Below, in pieces: positions 46,650 through 58,319 of a stretch of DNA of 64,000 bases. Both the position numbers and the translations under genes were made by a program. Positions within the stretch are counted from its first letter, which is position 1; the number at the start of each line of letters is the position of its first letter. The DNA is from Magnolia sinica (taxonomy: Eukaryota; Streptophyta; Magnoliopsida; Magnoliales; Magnoliaceae): NCBI RefSeq assembly GCF_029962835.1, contig NC_080577.1, forward strand, positions 2,852,001 through 2,916,000, read 5' to 3'. Below the pieces are notes generated by a model. The model was given only the letters and a program-made list of their open reading frames with translations, was not told the origin of the DNA and made no database searches.

Positions 46650-46934
46650 GGTGCGGTCCTGACCGTAGGGCCTGCCATTATGTATCTCTTATATATCCAT
46701 GCCGTCCATCTGTTTATCCAGCTCAGGGCATGGTCTCAAAAATGAAACAATACAAATCTCAAGTACCCCAATGAACTTTTGATGGTTGGAATGCAAACCC
46801 TACTATGTGATCCACTTGACATTTGTATCTGCTTTATTTTTGTGACCGTATTTTAAAATGAGCTGGAAAGACAGATGGACCACGTGATATACAACACAGC
46901 CATCCAGGTGGGCCCACGGTCAGAGCCGCACCAC
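46650..46934. mobile_element. Palindromic MITE, short copy
   Basis: The left end gtgcggtcctgaccgtaggg is mirrored by the right end 'cccacggtcagagccgcac' with few mismatches. The arms contain 'catgccgtccatctg' and 'agacagatggaccacgtg'. Only 285 bp, so the centre is reduced. Confidence 0.7.
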
Positions 46935-47007
46935 TTGGCTGGAGGTTACGCTTAATCGGCGTTCCTTTTTTTAAGTCGTACCATGAGCCGTAGAAATGGC
47001 AATCAGA

Positions 47008-47475
47008 TCGCCTACTGAGTTACTCAGTGCGCTCTTATCTTACTGAGTAAACTCAGTTGAGCCATGTATGTAGTCTATCCTGTCCAGCCGTTTTTCCATC
47101 TAAGGGTTAAGCGGGAAATTGAAGCATATCCAAAAATCAAGTGGATCATATCATAAGAAACAGTGGAGATAATGACTTCCACAGTTGAATCCAACGTATT
47201 CATAAAATCACACAGACACGGATGAAAGGAAAACACGAATATAAGCTTAATCAAAACTTTTGTTGACCCTAAGAATTTTTCAACAGTAGGTGTCCAATTC
47301 AACTGTTTCCTGTGGAGTGATCCATTTGAACACTGGATATGCTTCATTTTTGGGCTCAAACACTAAAATTATCTGATAAAATGGATGGGCCGAGCGGATA
47401 AATGACATAAATCATGGCGGACCTCACAGAGTTTACTCAGTATGCTAACTGTAGTGAGTTACTGCAATCTGCTTC
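47008..47475. mobile_element. Palindromic MITE copy with different termini
   Basis: Arms show the family's inner phrases ('tatcctgtccagccgttt', 'aaatggatgggccgagcgg'). The ends are built from 'actgagttactcagtgcg' and 'actcagtatgctaactgtag'-type sequence instead of CGGATTAGC. This suggests several terminal subfamilies share one core. Confidence 0.55.
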
Positions 47476-47499
47476 CATAGAAATGAATGCGCAGAGTTA

Positions 47500-47760
47500 A
47501 TATCACATGTGGGGCCTACCCTGATGTATTTTTCTTAGATCAGCGTCATCCATCCGTTTTAAAATTTTATTTTAAATAATGATCTCAAAAATGAAGAATA
47601 TCCAAATCTTAGATAAACTACACCACAGGAAAAGTGATAATTGAGTACCCACCATTAAAATCTTCATGGGGGCCATCGAAATGTTTATTTTCCAATTGTT
47701 GATATACATTGATTTTAATATATTTTTAATAAAAAAATATTATATATATATATATATGGT
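47500..47760. repeat. Half palindromic MITE and (TA)n tract
   Basis: 'catgtggggcctaccctgat' to 'cattaaaatcttcatgggg' is one arm. It ends near a (TA)n microsatellite at about 47741-47757. Confidence 0.5.
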
Positions 47761-47779
47761 CTACAAAAACTCATTTTTA

Positions 47780-48254
47780 AGTATTTTGAGAATAGTCTCA
47801 CATTGGAAAAGAGGAGATTTTTTAATATATATGAGAATGGTAGGCTATTATAAAGTTTACCCACCTCGTCCGAGATGTACAGGTACGAGCTCGATGCGAA
47901 GGTGTGGGCATGTGAGACAGTATAGCTGTAGAGGTGCTAGTGGCGTACTTTGCACTTCGTGTCGTAGAGGGTCGCTCCTTTGTGTAAGAGTGCGATGAAA
48001 AGCTATGGCATATAAATGCTGAAATTATAGCTGTTGGAATGAGGTGTAACTCCTCATGCACATAAAGGCTAACCATGCAGAAACTGTTGCATGTGGCTGG
48101 CCCAATAACTAGAAACAACTAGCCAATGAGTCTAAATGGTCAACATGTAGCAGTTGTTACACCACATGTAGAACGGTCAGAAACTGCCAATAACGGCTGG
48201 TTTCTCACAACAACTAGAAAACTGTCATTTAGATTAAATTCCTTGGATCAAAAC
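47780..48254. mobile_element. Older LTR-like sequence, left part
   Basis: 'agtctcacattggaaaagag' and a following 'tatatatgagaatggtaggc' resemble the start of plant Copia-type LTRs. The matching right part seems to be 53021 to about 53320, on the other side of the 4.76-kb solo LTR. Ends are not resolved. Confidence 0.35.
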
Positions 48255-48544
48255 TGTGAGGCCCATATCTTAGACCGTACTGTTCCGTCGAATCCCGCGA
48301 TCCTTTCCGGCAAATTTCGGCAACCTGCGACCGATAATTGACGTTTGCGCGCGACCCTAAGTCGTATGTTATACATTTGAGTCGGCTTAATCCGAGACTT
48401 GTACCATTGCGATCGCACCGCCGCCGCAGTTCCAACGCCGCGTCTTACGCACCGATCCGATACCCTGGCAGGAAGATGTGCGCTGGCGTTTATTTTGAAG
48501 AAACACCGCGCGTTTGTAATCCGAAGAGAATCTCTACTAAATGT

Positions 48545-48581
48545 CCCATCAATCAATAACTCAAATCAATCAATCAATCAA
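48545..48581. repeat. (ATCA)n-like microsatellite
   Basis: Interrupted 'atcaatcaat' units inside the long solo LTR. Confidence 0.8.
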
Positions 48582-49247
48582 TGTTTTCTTTCTCCTCAAG
48601 TCAAGCAACCCCATAATCAACTCTTTCTCACCCTCTCTCTTACACACCCATGCTAGTCAAGTATACCATCACCTCACATCCATCAACCATCACTTCTCTT
48701 ACAACAACCCTCTCTCTCTCTCTCTCTCATTTCTCCAACACAATTTCCAAGTAACACCAAAGAAGAGAAAAGTGGTGGACGTCCATGGTTTTTCAAGAGA
48801 CAAAGTGACTTTATGTGGCCCACCTTCTCATCCCATAAACTTTCATCCTAGTCATCCATCTCTCATCACCCTCCATCAAAGAGAAGCACAAGGAGACCGG
48901 CGTTCCAACGAACCAAGAAGATCGAAGGTGGGTGCTTCTATAGGTCTAGATTTCATTATTTTAATGATGGGCCAAGTAAGGCTTACCGATTGATGGTATG
49001 GATCTCATTTTGGACCCTAGGTGTGGCCGATGGCCCACCTTGATGCTCATGATCATTCCTTGATGGGGCCATTCTCCATGGACCCCATCATGATGTTTAT
49101 TTTCCTTGCATAAATAGGGTCATCTAAACCTTTCATTTTGGTGGAGAAAAGATCTCTACCGTTGATTTTGATCAGTGGGCCCACATGTAATGGAACCCAC
49201 TTGATTTATGTTGTAAATCATGGAAGGAAGGGCCCATAGTGTCGGGG

Positions 49248-49249
<2 letters not shown>

Positions 49250-49289
<40 letters not shown>
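49250..49289. repeat. (CT)n microsatellite
   Basis: About 20 CT units inside the long solo LTR. A shorter CT run is at 48711-48727. Confidence 0.95.
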
Positions 49290-49292
<3 letters not shown>

Positions 49293-50418
49293 AATTTTTG
49301 TGGTCTGCTTGTGATGTATGTATTTCATTCTTATTGGGCACCAAGTGAACCCAACCGGAGCCCACTTTGTAGCCGTTTTGCTAACCCTCTTGGAGGGTAT
49401 GGATGATGGGAAGACACAAATATTAAGTGGGCCCAGCATGGCTAGATAGCCAGTGCCAGAACCTGTAGGACGACCGTCCAGCAGCATCTGGACACTAGTT
49501 GGGAAAAACCAAATATCAGCTTAATTTAAAGGGTTTGCGTGGGCCTCTCATACAGGTCCCACCCTGAGGTATGAATCCAATCCACACCGTTCATCCCTTT
49601 CCTCAGACCATTTTAGGCGTTGAGCTCAAAAATGAGGCTGATCCAAAATTCGGGTGGGCCATAGCATTGAAAACAGTGTGTCTACCATTGAAATTCATCC
49701 TAATTTTTTGATGCACCAAAATATATTGAATATTGGGCTCGTTTGGTCTGTCTTGAGCAGTAAAGACCAATGGCTAGAGTGGATTCTGCTAATGCGGGTC
49801 CCACATGCGAAAAACCATACAAAACCCTTCTTTCAAAAAATAAAAATAAAAAAAATATAAGCAGCTGACACTGCAGCAGTGTCCTGCTGCGTGACGGTGA
49901 AAGAGGCCAAGGCCGTGGGCCCCACTTCAGGCCTCACCATGATGTGTCTCTATCATCCACACCGTGCATTTGTCGGGTCCCCTCTGAAGAGTGGGCCACC
50001 CCAAAAATGAGCCGTATACAACACTCAGGTGGCCCACGTCACAGGAAACAGTGGAATTGAACGATTGCCATTGAAATCTTTTTTGGGCGTCCAGAAGTTT
50101 TGGACCACTATGAAATTTGTTTTGCCTCTGCATCCAGGGTCTGTAGGACCTTATCAACGGCTTGGATGGCAGATACACATTGTGGTGGGCCACACGTGTG
50201 GACCCCACCATGAAGTAAGTGTTTTATCAACTCCCGCTCGCTCCTGTACACGGCTGCGTCCGTGCAACGTGGGGCCCAATGATGTATGTATCCACACCGT
50301 CTACTGTTTAAACAGTGGAGCCCACCATGATGCATGTGTTGCATCCAAGCCGTCCAACCCTTTTAAAAGCCCATTTTAAGGCTTGAGACTAAAAATAAGA
50401 CAAATCCATAGTTCAAGT

Positions 50419-50760
50419 GGACCCCACCTTGGTATATGTATGGGGCCCGTCTAGATTTATTTGTGGCCCTCCATTGAGGCCCACCTTGGTATATGTATGA
50501 GGCCCATTTTGGTTTATTTGTGGCCATCCATTGAGGCCCACCTTGGTATATGTATGAGGCCCATTTTGGTTTATTTGTGGCCATCCATTGAGGCCCACCT
50601 TGGTATATGTATGAGGCCCATTTTGGTTTATTTGTGGCTGTCCATTGAGGCCCACCTTGGTATGTGAATGAGGCCCATCTTGATTTATTTGTGGTCGTCC
50701 ATTAAGGCCCACATTGGTATATATATAAGGCCCAAGTGATTAAGCCCATCTTGTCATATT
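50419..50760. repeat. 57-bp minisatellite, five to six units
   Basis: Unit starts can be set at the 'gaggcccacc' phrase: 50476, 50533, 50590, 50647 and 50704, with a diverged unit before. The middle units are nearly identical. The period is 19 codons, so the minus strand stays open for 99 codons with a 19-residue repeat around 'YTKVGLNG'. Beyond 50760 looser 'aggcccat' repeats continue to about 51130. It is inside the long solo LTR and not treated as a gene. Confidence 0.9.
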
Positions 50761-53020
50761 TGTGGCCCATTGTTGAGGCTCACCTTGATGTATATGAGGC
50801 CGTTGTTGAGGCCCACTTGGATGTGAATGTAAGGCCCATGTTATGAGGCTCATTCGATGTATTTGTGGCCCGTGGTTGAGGCCCACTTTGATACATATAA
50901 GGCCCATGTTACGAGACCCATTGTGATGTATTCAAAGGCCCATGGGTTATAGCCCATTGCAATATACGTAAGGCCCATTGGTGCGGCCCATTGATGCGAC
51001 CCACTTGATCAATATAAGGCCCATTGGTGCGGCCCATTGATGCGGCCCACTTGATCAATATAAGGCCATGTGATGCGGCCCATTTGATGTATCTAAGGCC
51101 CATGGGTCTCGAGGCCCAACGGGATGTCCTTAGGGTCCATTGCAATATGTGATTCCTCCATGGTTTGTGTAACGATGTTTTATGGCAGGTCATGCCTTGG
51201 GAGCAATGTTGGTTTGACGTCCACATTGTAAGAATAATGTTGGTTAAATGTCCGCATTATGACTCTCCCTTGGGCCCATTGTTAGGCCCATACTCGTTAC
51301 GTGTAAGCCGTCTAGTTCCATCTTCGGTGCAAGGATAGTTCATCATTCTATAACATGCTTAGTATAATTTCATGACTCATGCCCATACGCATCATATGTA
51401 TGCTTGATATGAGTAGTGACTGATCATTTCATATGTCATTGGGCAGATTATTTATGGGATTCATTGATAGGAATTACCCACATGAGCGCGTGATTCGTGC
51501 GAGATTGTTGCATGACTATACGGTGTGACTCATGCATCTCGCATATGTGTGACTTGATTATTATATGGCCTAGCGACATCAGGGTTGTGGCCTCTACAGG
51601 TACATCGTGAAGGGCTAAATGAGACACCAAAAATATATGGTTCTAGCACTGTGAGCACTTAGGATGTCCTTGGGTGAAAATCTCAGAATCTCCGAGGCCA
51701 GGAGGTGCCTCAACGTCTAGACCGAGTGAAACATGAGCGCCCGAGTGCCGAATACCAGTAGGTCGCGTCTCCCACTGTGTCGTTGTCGGTTGGAGAGGAT
51801 GTGGCCTTATCCGCCCGAGTGAGGGGGCTATAAGTTAGGCTGAGTATAACCAGCTCGTAAATGGGTTCGCTATCGACGAGCCGAGTAGGTATTGGCAGAA
51901 TACTGGTCAGGCGAATAGTGAGGTCTATTTCGCTCGCTGGGCTATGCAGCTAAGGAGGAGGCAGTCGGTGTCGAGTGTAATAGACCCCGGTGATTTTCCC
52001 AAAGAGCAACCGTACTAATATGTGGACATATTGAGCAGGAATTACATATCCATTCATTCATTCATTCACTATCCACTCGGGCTGGTGGTGCGTAACTATT
52101 TATTATGTGTACCTTCGCATGGCCAGGATTTCGGTTAGGCACGCAACTAACCTGAGATCAGGAGTTTACCACATTGAGTCGGACTATCCAAATTTAGGTA
52201 TGAGACTGGTTTGGATAGAAGTCCCTTATGGTGGACTCCGTAGCCTACGATACTACGTACTATCATCCCAACTTCACATTCCAGCATTGTCATTTCATTC
52301 GCACCGCATATTATATTGCATCCGTAGTACTTAGCATTTTGGGTTACTATGTTTTTGCACTTATATGGCCTAGATGAAGTTGATGGTATTCGTGGCTCGT
52401 TAGGGTTTGCATACTGCATTTGCATCCTCAGCATCTATTATTTTTTATTATGTTTTGCATCACATAGCTTTGTCAGTACTCATGGACTTACCAGTATATT
52501 TCCGCTTACTCTAATATCGTATGATTCATGATTTTGTCAATATTTTCGTTTATTCCGATTTTGTATGATTTATGGGTTTTATGGTATACTTAACACTTAT
52601 CTTGTGTACACACTTACACCACCCTCTAAGCTTTCTATAAGCTTATACACGATAGATGCGTGCAGGTGATGTTAGGTTGCAGCAGTGTTGAGCTTGGAGG
52701 GTGCAGCGGTCTTCTGGCGCTTGATTTTTTATTTATGTATTTCCCTTTCAGTATTGTACTTAAATGATTATATTAGTGGATATGTGGTGATGATGTTGCT
52801 TTTATGACTTGGTTATACTTGTGGTTATGTTCCATTACAAAAAAATAAAAAAATAATAATAATAATCATACTGAAAATCCTCCTTATAGGATCCCAGGAT
52901 CAAAATCAGGCACGTGAATGCTGGGATCTGAGAATGGGGTACTACGGAGGCTGTCGGCACCAGATTCTGCGATCGAAAATTTTGTAAGCCCGTTTTCCGA
53001 GTTTGGGGCGTGACAAAAAC

Positions 53021-53320
53021 TATCAACCACCATAGCCTATATATACTGGGCCTGGATGGGTTTCCAAACCATCATAAACACACTCCAGCAAATTCATACG
53101 AATTAAATCCTCTCTTACAACCAGAAATTTCAGCAAGACAATAAGGTTCATCTGAACCATTGCCTGAAGAACAAATCAGCAGTGTGGTCTAGAATGGTTC
53201 ATCTGAACCATTAATTGAAGAACAAACTAGTGCAGTGGTCTAAATCATATTTGTTCTTATCATTTTTTTCTGAAATTTTTCCTTTCTTCTATTTCTGTTA
53301 GACAATTGTAACAAAATTCC
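53021..53320. mobile_element. Older LTR-like sequence, right part
   Basis: 'tagcctatatatactgggcc' and 'aaattcatacgaattaaatcc' look like the transcribed part of an LTR whose left part ends at 48254. It contains a 51-bp tandem duplication at 53143-53244 ('ggttcatctgaaccatt' at 53145 and 53196). Confidence 0.35.
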
Positions 53321-54067
53321 ATTAGTGCATCTTCGTGTTTACTGAACGCACATCCACATCAGGCTCATCGTATCTTAGAAACGATTTGCCTGAAACCTTT
53401 TAGTATACTCAATCTATTTGAGTCAAGGCAAATTACGCTTTAAGGACCACATTTCATACGTGCTTCGGCCTTTCTTGATTCCATATTATTTTCGATTTTT
53501 CATAATTTATAGAAAATCATTATTTCTGTATTAATTTCAACACCGATAAAGTAGTTTAAAAAGGATGTGCATGTACTTACTGCTACAGTAATGATAGGTA
53601 CATCCACAGAAATATTTGTAAATTGTAAGAAATTCCCTGTATCTGCTAGGACATGTGCCCAAACATGAGAAAATAGGCCCCACGACGGGAAACAATAAGG
53701 ATTGAATGTGCACCGTCAAAACATTTGAGGAGTGATCAGGCTCATGGTTTTTATGTTTCAATTCATCCGAGTGGGAACGATATTATAAACGGTATGCATT
53801 GCATATAAGCATAATGGTCACTTTTTAATATCTTGCGGCTATTTTAGTTCTGATTCTGATTTATTTTTTGCCTCGTGTCTTAACGCAATTTGAAGAAACA
53901 GATGAACAAGGCGGATTTGTAAAAAAATCGATGAACGGTTTGGATTTATCACGTACATCACATGGCGCCACCTAACCTCTCCACGAGGTTTGTGGGTAAT
54001 TGGCATCTTAAAATCACCGCGCTTCGTGTTTACAATCGCGCTGAATGTAATCGGTCTCAGAAATCAA
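53321..54067. other. Intergenic DNA, nothing assigned
   Basis: A palindromic-family fragment may lie at about 53650-53760. Otherwise no gene, RNA gene or clear repeat. Confidence 0.4.
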
Positions 54068-54600
54068 TGGACGCGGTTTGGCCAGTGACGCTGTGCTATG
54101 TGGACCCACCAAGATGTATCCGTTTTATCCACGCCGTCCATCCATTTTGAAAGATAATTTTAGGACTTTATCCCAAAAATGAGGTAGATCTAAATCTCAA
54201 GTGGACCACACCATGGGAAAACAGTAGTGATTGAATGTCCACTATTAAAAATCTCTTAGGGACTACTGTAATGGTTATTTGACATCTAGCCAGTTGATTA
54301 GGTCATACAGACTGGGATGAAAGGAAAAAAATATATCAGACTGATCCAAAACTTTTGTGGCCCTCGAGGAGTTTTTAATCGTGGGCGTTCAATCAACATT
54401 GTGCGGTCCACTTGAGATTTAGATCAACCTCATTTTTTGGCTCATATGATAAAATGATCCGGAAGAATGGGTGGATGGAATGTATGGCTCATATAATTAA
54501 ATGATCTGGAAGAATGGGTGGACGGAATGGATGAAAAACATACATCATGGTGGGGCCCACAGAGCACCGACCACCAAGGCCAGTGGCCAATCCGTTTACG
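54068..54600. mobile_element. Palindromic GTGGGGCCCACC-type MITE, complete copy
   Basis: Left 'ggacgcggtttggccagtg' and right 'cagtggccaatccgtttac' are inverses with a few mismatches. Between them the family core is well kept ('ttatccacgccgtccatcca', 'tcatggtggggcccacagag'). A 47-bp tandem duplication ('ggctcatatgataaaatgat', 54439 and 54486) enlarges the right arm. Confidence 0.75.
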
Positions 54601-55178
54601 AAATCAAGCGGGTGCGTTCTCACCTCGCCCACAAGTATAGGTATGAGAGGAATTACGTGAGCCGTAAGCAGTGGGCCTGTGGTTCAATTGACTGGGCCAT
54701 TGATCTGATATGGTCTAAGGTAGCATCTACCCACTTGGATAGGAATTGTAGGATCTTTGACCGTGGATGTGAAGTTTAGATGAATGAGGTAGTGGGGGTT
54801 AAGGAATCTATGCCGTTGGTCCATTTGGGCCCGACATATCATCCGATCAACTGTCTGCATCACTTATCAATGGGCATCCTAGGCTCAAAGGTTGTATAAA
54901 TTCTCTAAAACTGGTGTAAAGTGCACTCACTAAAGGTTCATATATTCAAAGAGCATGGGTGAAGCTTATAATAATTAAATCAGGATTATATTTTTCATTA
55001 GCTTGCTTTCACTAAGGGCCCGCTTCATCAACGGTCCAGATCTTAAATAGTTGTGCCAACCTGGCATATGCGAGCCGCCAATATTTGGCGCTTGCAGATG
55101 CGCGGCTGCAAGCTCTGCTCCTCGTGCCCGACAAGCTGAAACTAATTCTGCCCGGTCTGCCCGAAACTGCCTCGAGTC
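54601..55178. other. Upstream region of the secreted-protein gene
   Basis: No repeat recognised. Close to the gene (about 55080-55095) an E2F-like TTTGGCGC follows CCAATA. These are possible regulatory sites only. Confidence 0.4.
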
Positions 55179-55186
55179 TATAAATA
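55179..55186 (+). promoter_or_regulatory. TATA box of the secreted-protein gene
   Basis: TATAAATA lies 43 bp upstream of the ATG at 55229. This predicts transcription from about 55210 and a short leader of about 20 bases. Confidence 0.75.
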
Positions 55187-55228
55187 CCCAATCTTTCTCG
55201 GCCTCTTTCTCTTCAACCCTCCGTCGCG

Positions 55229-55891
55229 ATGGCCAGAATCGCCGTTACCATCTGCGTTATCTTTTCTATCTTTCTTCTCGCTCACGCCCGTAATCCGTCA
55301 AATCTACCAGAGCGGTCCGTTTCCCAAACGTTTCCGATCTCCGTCGTGACGGAAGATGACGCAGAGACTCTCCTCCTGCCGAGCGAGAAGCCGGAATCTG
55401 ACGCCATTCCCGCAGAGAAATCGGAATCCGACACCCTCCCCACGGAGAAGCCGGAATCTGACGCCATTCCCGCAGAGAAATCGGAATCCGACACCCTCCC
55501 CATGGAGAAGCCGGAATCTGACACTGTTTCCGTCAGCAGCATCTCACTCCCCACGATGGCATCATTCGACGTCAGGTTCCGTACGATCAACCGCCACTTT
55601 CCCCATCCACACGGTAAACGACCGTTTCTCTTCCGTTTCCCCCACAGGCACCGGTGCCTTCACCACCCCCACATCCGCGGGCCCCATGTACGGATCCCTT
55701 ACGGGAACGACATGATTCTAGCGCAGGGCTTCGGTGGCGGCGTGCGTCAGATCCCGGCGGGAGTGGCTCGATTTCCCGGCGTGGGGGCGGATTACAGAAG
55801 ACCGAGGCACATGCATGTGAAGGAGGAGGAAGATCGGAATGAGAAAGGCGGTTTTGTGAAGTGGTTTCGGGAGATTGCAAACCGCTTTTGA
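55229..55891 (+). CDS. Secreted protein with acidic tandem repeats and His/Arg-rich tail (unknown function)
   Basis: 220 residues in one exon. Residues 1-20 form a clear signal peptide ('MARIAVTICVIFSIFLLAHA'), so the product enters the secretory pathway. Residues about 53-98 are a tandem repeat of 20 residues ('EKPESDAIPAEKSESDTLPT'), two full units plus part of a third, acidic and Pro/Ser-rich; the two 60-bp DNA units (from 55387 and 55447) are nearly identical. Residues about 113-160 are rich in His, Arg, Pro and Phe, ending in 'IPYGNDMIL', followed by a Gly-rich stretch and a charged C-terminus 'GGFVKWFREIANRF'. Secreted plant proteins with a similar 'PYGNDM' block exist in my memory, but I cannot assign a family name. 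TATA box, short leader and AT-rich 3' flank support a real gene. Start chosen because the signal peptide begins at this Met. Confidence 0.8.
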   Translation: MARIAVTICVIFSIFLLAHARNPSNLPERSVSQTFPISVVTEDDAETLLLPSEKPESDAIPAEKSESDTLPTEKPESDAIPAEKSESDTLPMEKPESDTVSVSSISLPTMASFDVRFRTINRHFPHPHGKRPFLFRFPHRHRCLHHPHIRGPHVRIPYGNDMILAQGFGGGVRQIPAGVARFPGVGADYRRPRHMHVKEEEDRNEKGGFVKWFREIANRF

Positions 55892-56444
55892 AATACTATG
55901 GTAGTTCTAGTTTCTGGTTTTAAGCTTTTATACGTATGTTGTATACCGTTCTAGTCTGTGAATTTTTTGTATTTTGAGAAATATATATACTTATATCTCA
56001 AACCCCTATATATATATATATAGTATTTGTTGTGGGATTTTGTTTGATTTGAGTGTTTGGTGTCTGTCAAAATCACTTTGATTGAGAGAGCTTAAAACGC
56101 GAAGGATGGATGAATGGTTGGACGGTTGTGGCCAATGAAGAGCGAGTTACAACGCGATGACTTAGACTCGAGATCTCTACCCTAGCCGACTTAAATTGAC
56201 TCAGATCATATTTTGAAGACTCAAAAATCTTCCGTTGGACAGCTCAAAAGATTCGTCCCAAATAATATTATTATTCTTCTGTTAGAGATGTGACTCATAA
56301 AAGAATGCCATTTCTCCACTATGATGAGATTTGACTGGGCAGGTGCTACTACCAGATACAGCCCATTGGCCAGTCTAAGTAGTGTGGGGCCTTCTCCTTT
56401 GCCAGTTCTGAGAGCAGATTAAGTACGGACCTAGCCTCACCCAA
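55892..56444. other. 3' flank of the secreted-protein gene and intergenic DNA
   Basis: AT-rich 3' UTR-like sequence to about 56030 with a (TA)n run at 56010-56022, then unassigned sequence. Confidence 0.45.
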
Positions 56445-56815
56445 TAAAGTGCTGCCTTTAACCGTGGGGCCCACCTTGATCTAAGTAGTCTAATATCCAC
56501 ATTATTTATACATTTTTCCATGTCATTTTGGACATAAACCCCAAAATGAAACAGATCCAGTTCTCAGATGGACCATAGTACAGGAAATAGTGTTGATTGA
56601 TGTTGATTGGTCGTTGGTATTTGTTTTTCCTTCATCTGCATTTATATGACCTTATCAACAGGTTGGATGATAAAGCATTCAATCACCACTGTTTTCAGAT
56701 TTCTTTTAGTTTTTGGACTGATGCCTTAAAAAGATCTACCAAAGCAGATGGATGTCATGGATATATAACAAATACATTGAGGTGGGCCCATGGTAAGGGC
56801 CACACCATCTTCGGT
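56445..56815. mobile_element. Palindromic MITE copy
   Basis: 'aaccgtggggcccaccttg' at the left is mirrored by 'aggtgggcccatggtaaggg' at the right. Inner phrases ('acataaaccccaaaatgaaac', 'agatggatgtcatggat') fit the family. Confidence 0.6.
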
Positions 56816-57647
56816 GAATCCTATGTATGTATATCAAGGTGGGCCCATGTTCAATCAAATAATCCCTCCAAGCCCACGGAAATGGGCAGTATCCTATCTA
56901 TCAATGTCTCCCAATCTTTTAAATGACCGATGGTACGTCCTATCATCTATCTGTACTATTCATCATTCATACAACTATGAACAAGGATTGGTGTGCAAAA
57001 ATCACGCCAACGGACTAATCCTAAACATCAAATGAATAGGATAGAAATGAACGGTCAAGATTAAGCAGAGAAATAAAATAAGTTCAATCATGGTCTTGAA
57101 ACAGGAGTTATCATCATGTATTGCTTATGATTCCAAAGTATTATTCTAATTTGATGACTCTAATCACGTGACCTATGGCAGGCTCAATAGACAGGTACGA
57201 CAAATTGACCCCTCGCAAAGGTTAGGATTATGATTCCTAGCTCCTAAGTATACTAATGAATAGTCCTGATTTATCCTATTTTAAAGGTTTGGGCATGCTT
57301 CTAACCTCTCCGTAAAGGTAAGGCAGGACAGGTCAGCATGACCCATAATTAAATTTCCTCTGTATATATATTTACAGGATACTAATTAAAATAATACCCA
57401 AAATAATATATAGTTGTACAATGTAGTGCGATGGTAACATATTTCTTATTTAAAAGAGGAGTTCTTGGACAGACGAAGACTTATGGCTGGAATGTGACCT
57501 GCCACCCATAACCCCTGGCCTGACCTACCGTTTTAAAACCCAACACAAGTTTACTAATGGAATATGGGTGTGAACGTATTACCGACCTAGCTAATGAGCT
57601 CATGCATACATATGTTATAGTTCTGTACTCTTCTTTGATTAATTTTA
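56816..57647. other. Intergenic DNA, nothing assigned
   Basis: A lone family fragment ('caaggtgggcccatg', about 56838). No gene, RNA gene or other structure seen. Confidence 0.4.
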
Positions 57648-57841
57648 GGGTGCGTTTGGATAGTAAGTTAAGTAGGATAAGTTTTTTATGCCTTAAATAG
57701 CTTATCTTGATTTTTATTTATTAAATTAAAGTGATTAAGTAACTTTAAATATAAAAAAGTTATTTATAATTGATTATAAACCAAATTTACTTGTCTTAAA
57801 TATAGAAAAAGTAACTTATTTGGTGGCATCCAAAAGGGTCT
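57648..57841. mobile_element. Small Tourist-like MITE
   Basis: Left end gggtgcgtttggat, right end atccaaaagggtct. Flanked by TTA at 57645-57647 and 57842-57844. It is AT-rich with internal 'taagttaagtaggataag'. Resembles the remnant at about 2175-2333. Confidence 0.6.
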
Positions 57842-58319
57842 TTAGTGTTGGGTGAGTGAAGGTATTAGGCCGGGTAGGGTTGAATCCAAGCTGAGCCTAT
57901 TTATTTAAATGAGGCTCATTTCTAGCCTGAGCCTGACCAACTAACCATCTAGCTTGGTTTGTGCCTATCTTACAACCTGGTTGGATCAACCGGCCGGCTA
58001 ACCCAACCTATTGCCACCCAACAAGTTAATGGTTGTTCAATAACTCAGAAAACTCAGATAGATGGCAATGAGACCAGCTGAGGCCAGGTGTTGGCCCTAA
58101 CCATGTCCTAATCCTCTAAGCCGTGGCCCCAGTTGGGCTGGAAAGGCCTCGGCACTAGCCCTAGGTCAGCCTGCACTTGAGGAAAAGTGTTAGGTGACCA
58201 AAGGTTTGGAATAATTCCCAAATTAAGGGGCTGTTTGATTTTTTGTTTGGACTGTGCGGACGTTGGCAGGGAGCTTGTTTGCAAAGCTGTGAATACATTC
58301 ATACATTTTCTGCGTGTAA
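57842..58319. other. Intergenic DNA with a 'gggcc'-type repeat fragment
   Basis: 57860-58180 is rich in 'gagcctgacc/cagcctgagg'-like wording shared with other repeats in the window. A possible Tourist terminus 'aaggggctgtttgatt' is at 58226. Confidence 0.4.

Larger units (their letters stand above)
48255..53015 (+). mobile_element. Very long solo LTR (4.76 kb), probably Gypsy Del/Tekay-like
   Basis: Begins TGTGAGGCCCATATC and ends GTTTGGGGCGTGACA, the TG..CA form with inverted TGTSASGCCC-like tips. A perfect 5-bp duplication AAAAC flanks it (48250-48254 and 53016-53020). No primer-binding site or polyprotein follows, so I read it as a solo LTR. The terminus and the 3' region ('cgtgcaggtgatgttagg') resemble Del/Tekay LTRs as I remember them. 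It contains simple repeats, a 57-bp minisatellite and palindromic-MITE-like stretches (49550-50400). Confidence 0.7.

Noticed and set aside
47822-48556. Overlapping frames on both strands, including an Arg-rich one, near 48.3 kb
   Set aside because: They span the junction of an older LTR-like sequence and the long solo LTR; no motif and no gene structure.
50413-50712. 99-codon minus-strand frame of 19-residue repeats, as a repetitive protein gene
   Set aside because: It is exactly the 57-bp minisatellite inside a solo LTR; the period being a multiple of three explains the open frame. No promoter or domain.
50419-50760. CRISPR-like array
   Set aside because: Repeats are contiguous without unique spacers, and the window is clearly plant nuclear DNA.
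55282-55590. 102-codon minus-strand frame opposite the secreted-protein gene
   Set aside because: Mirror of the repetitive + strand coding sequence; the + strand has signal peptide, TATA box and sensible composition.
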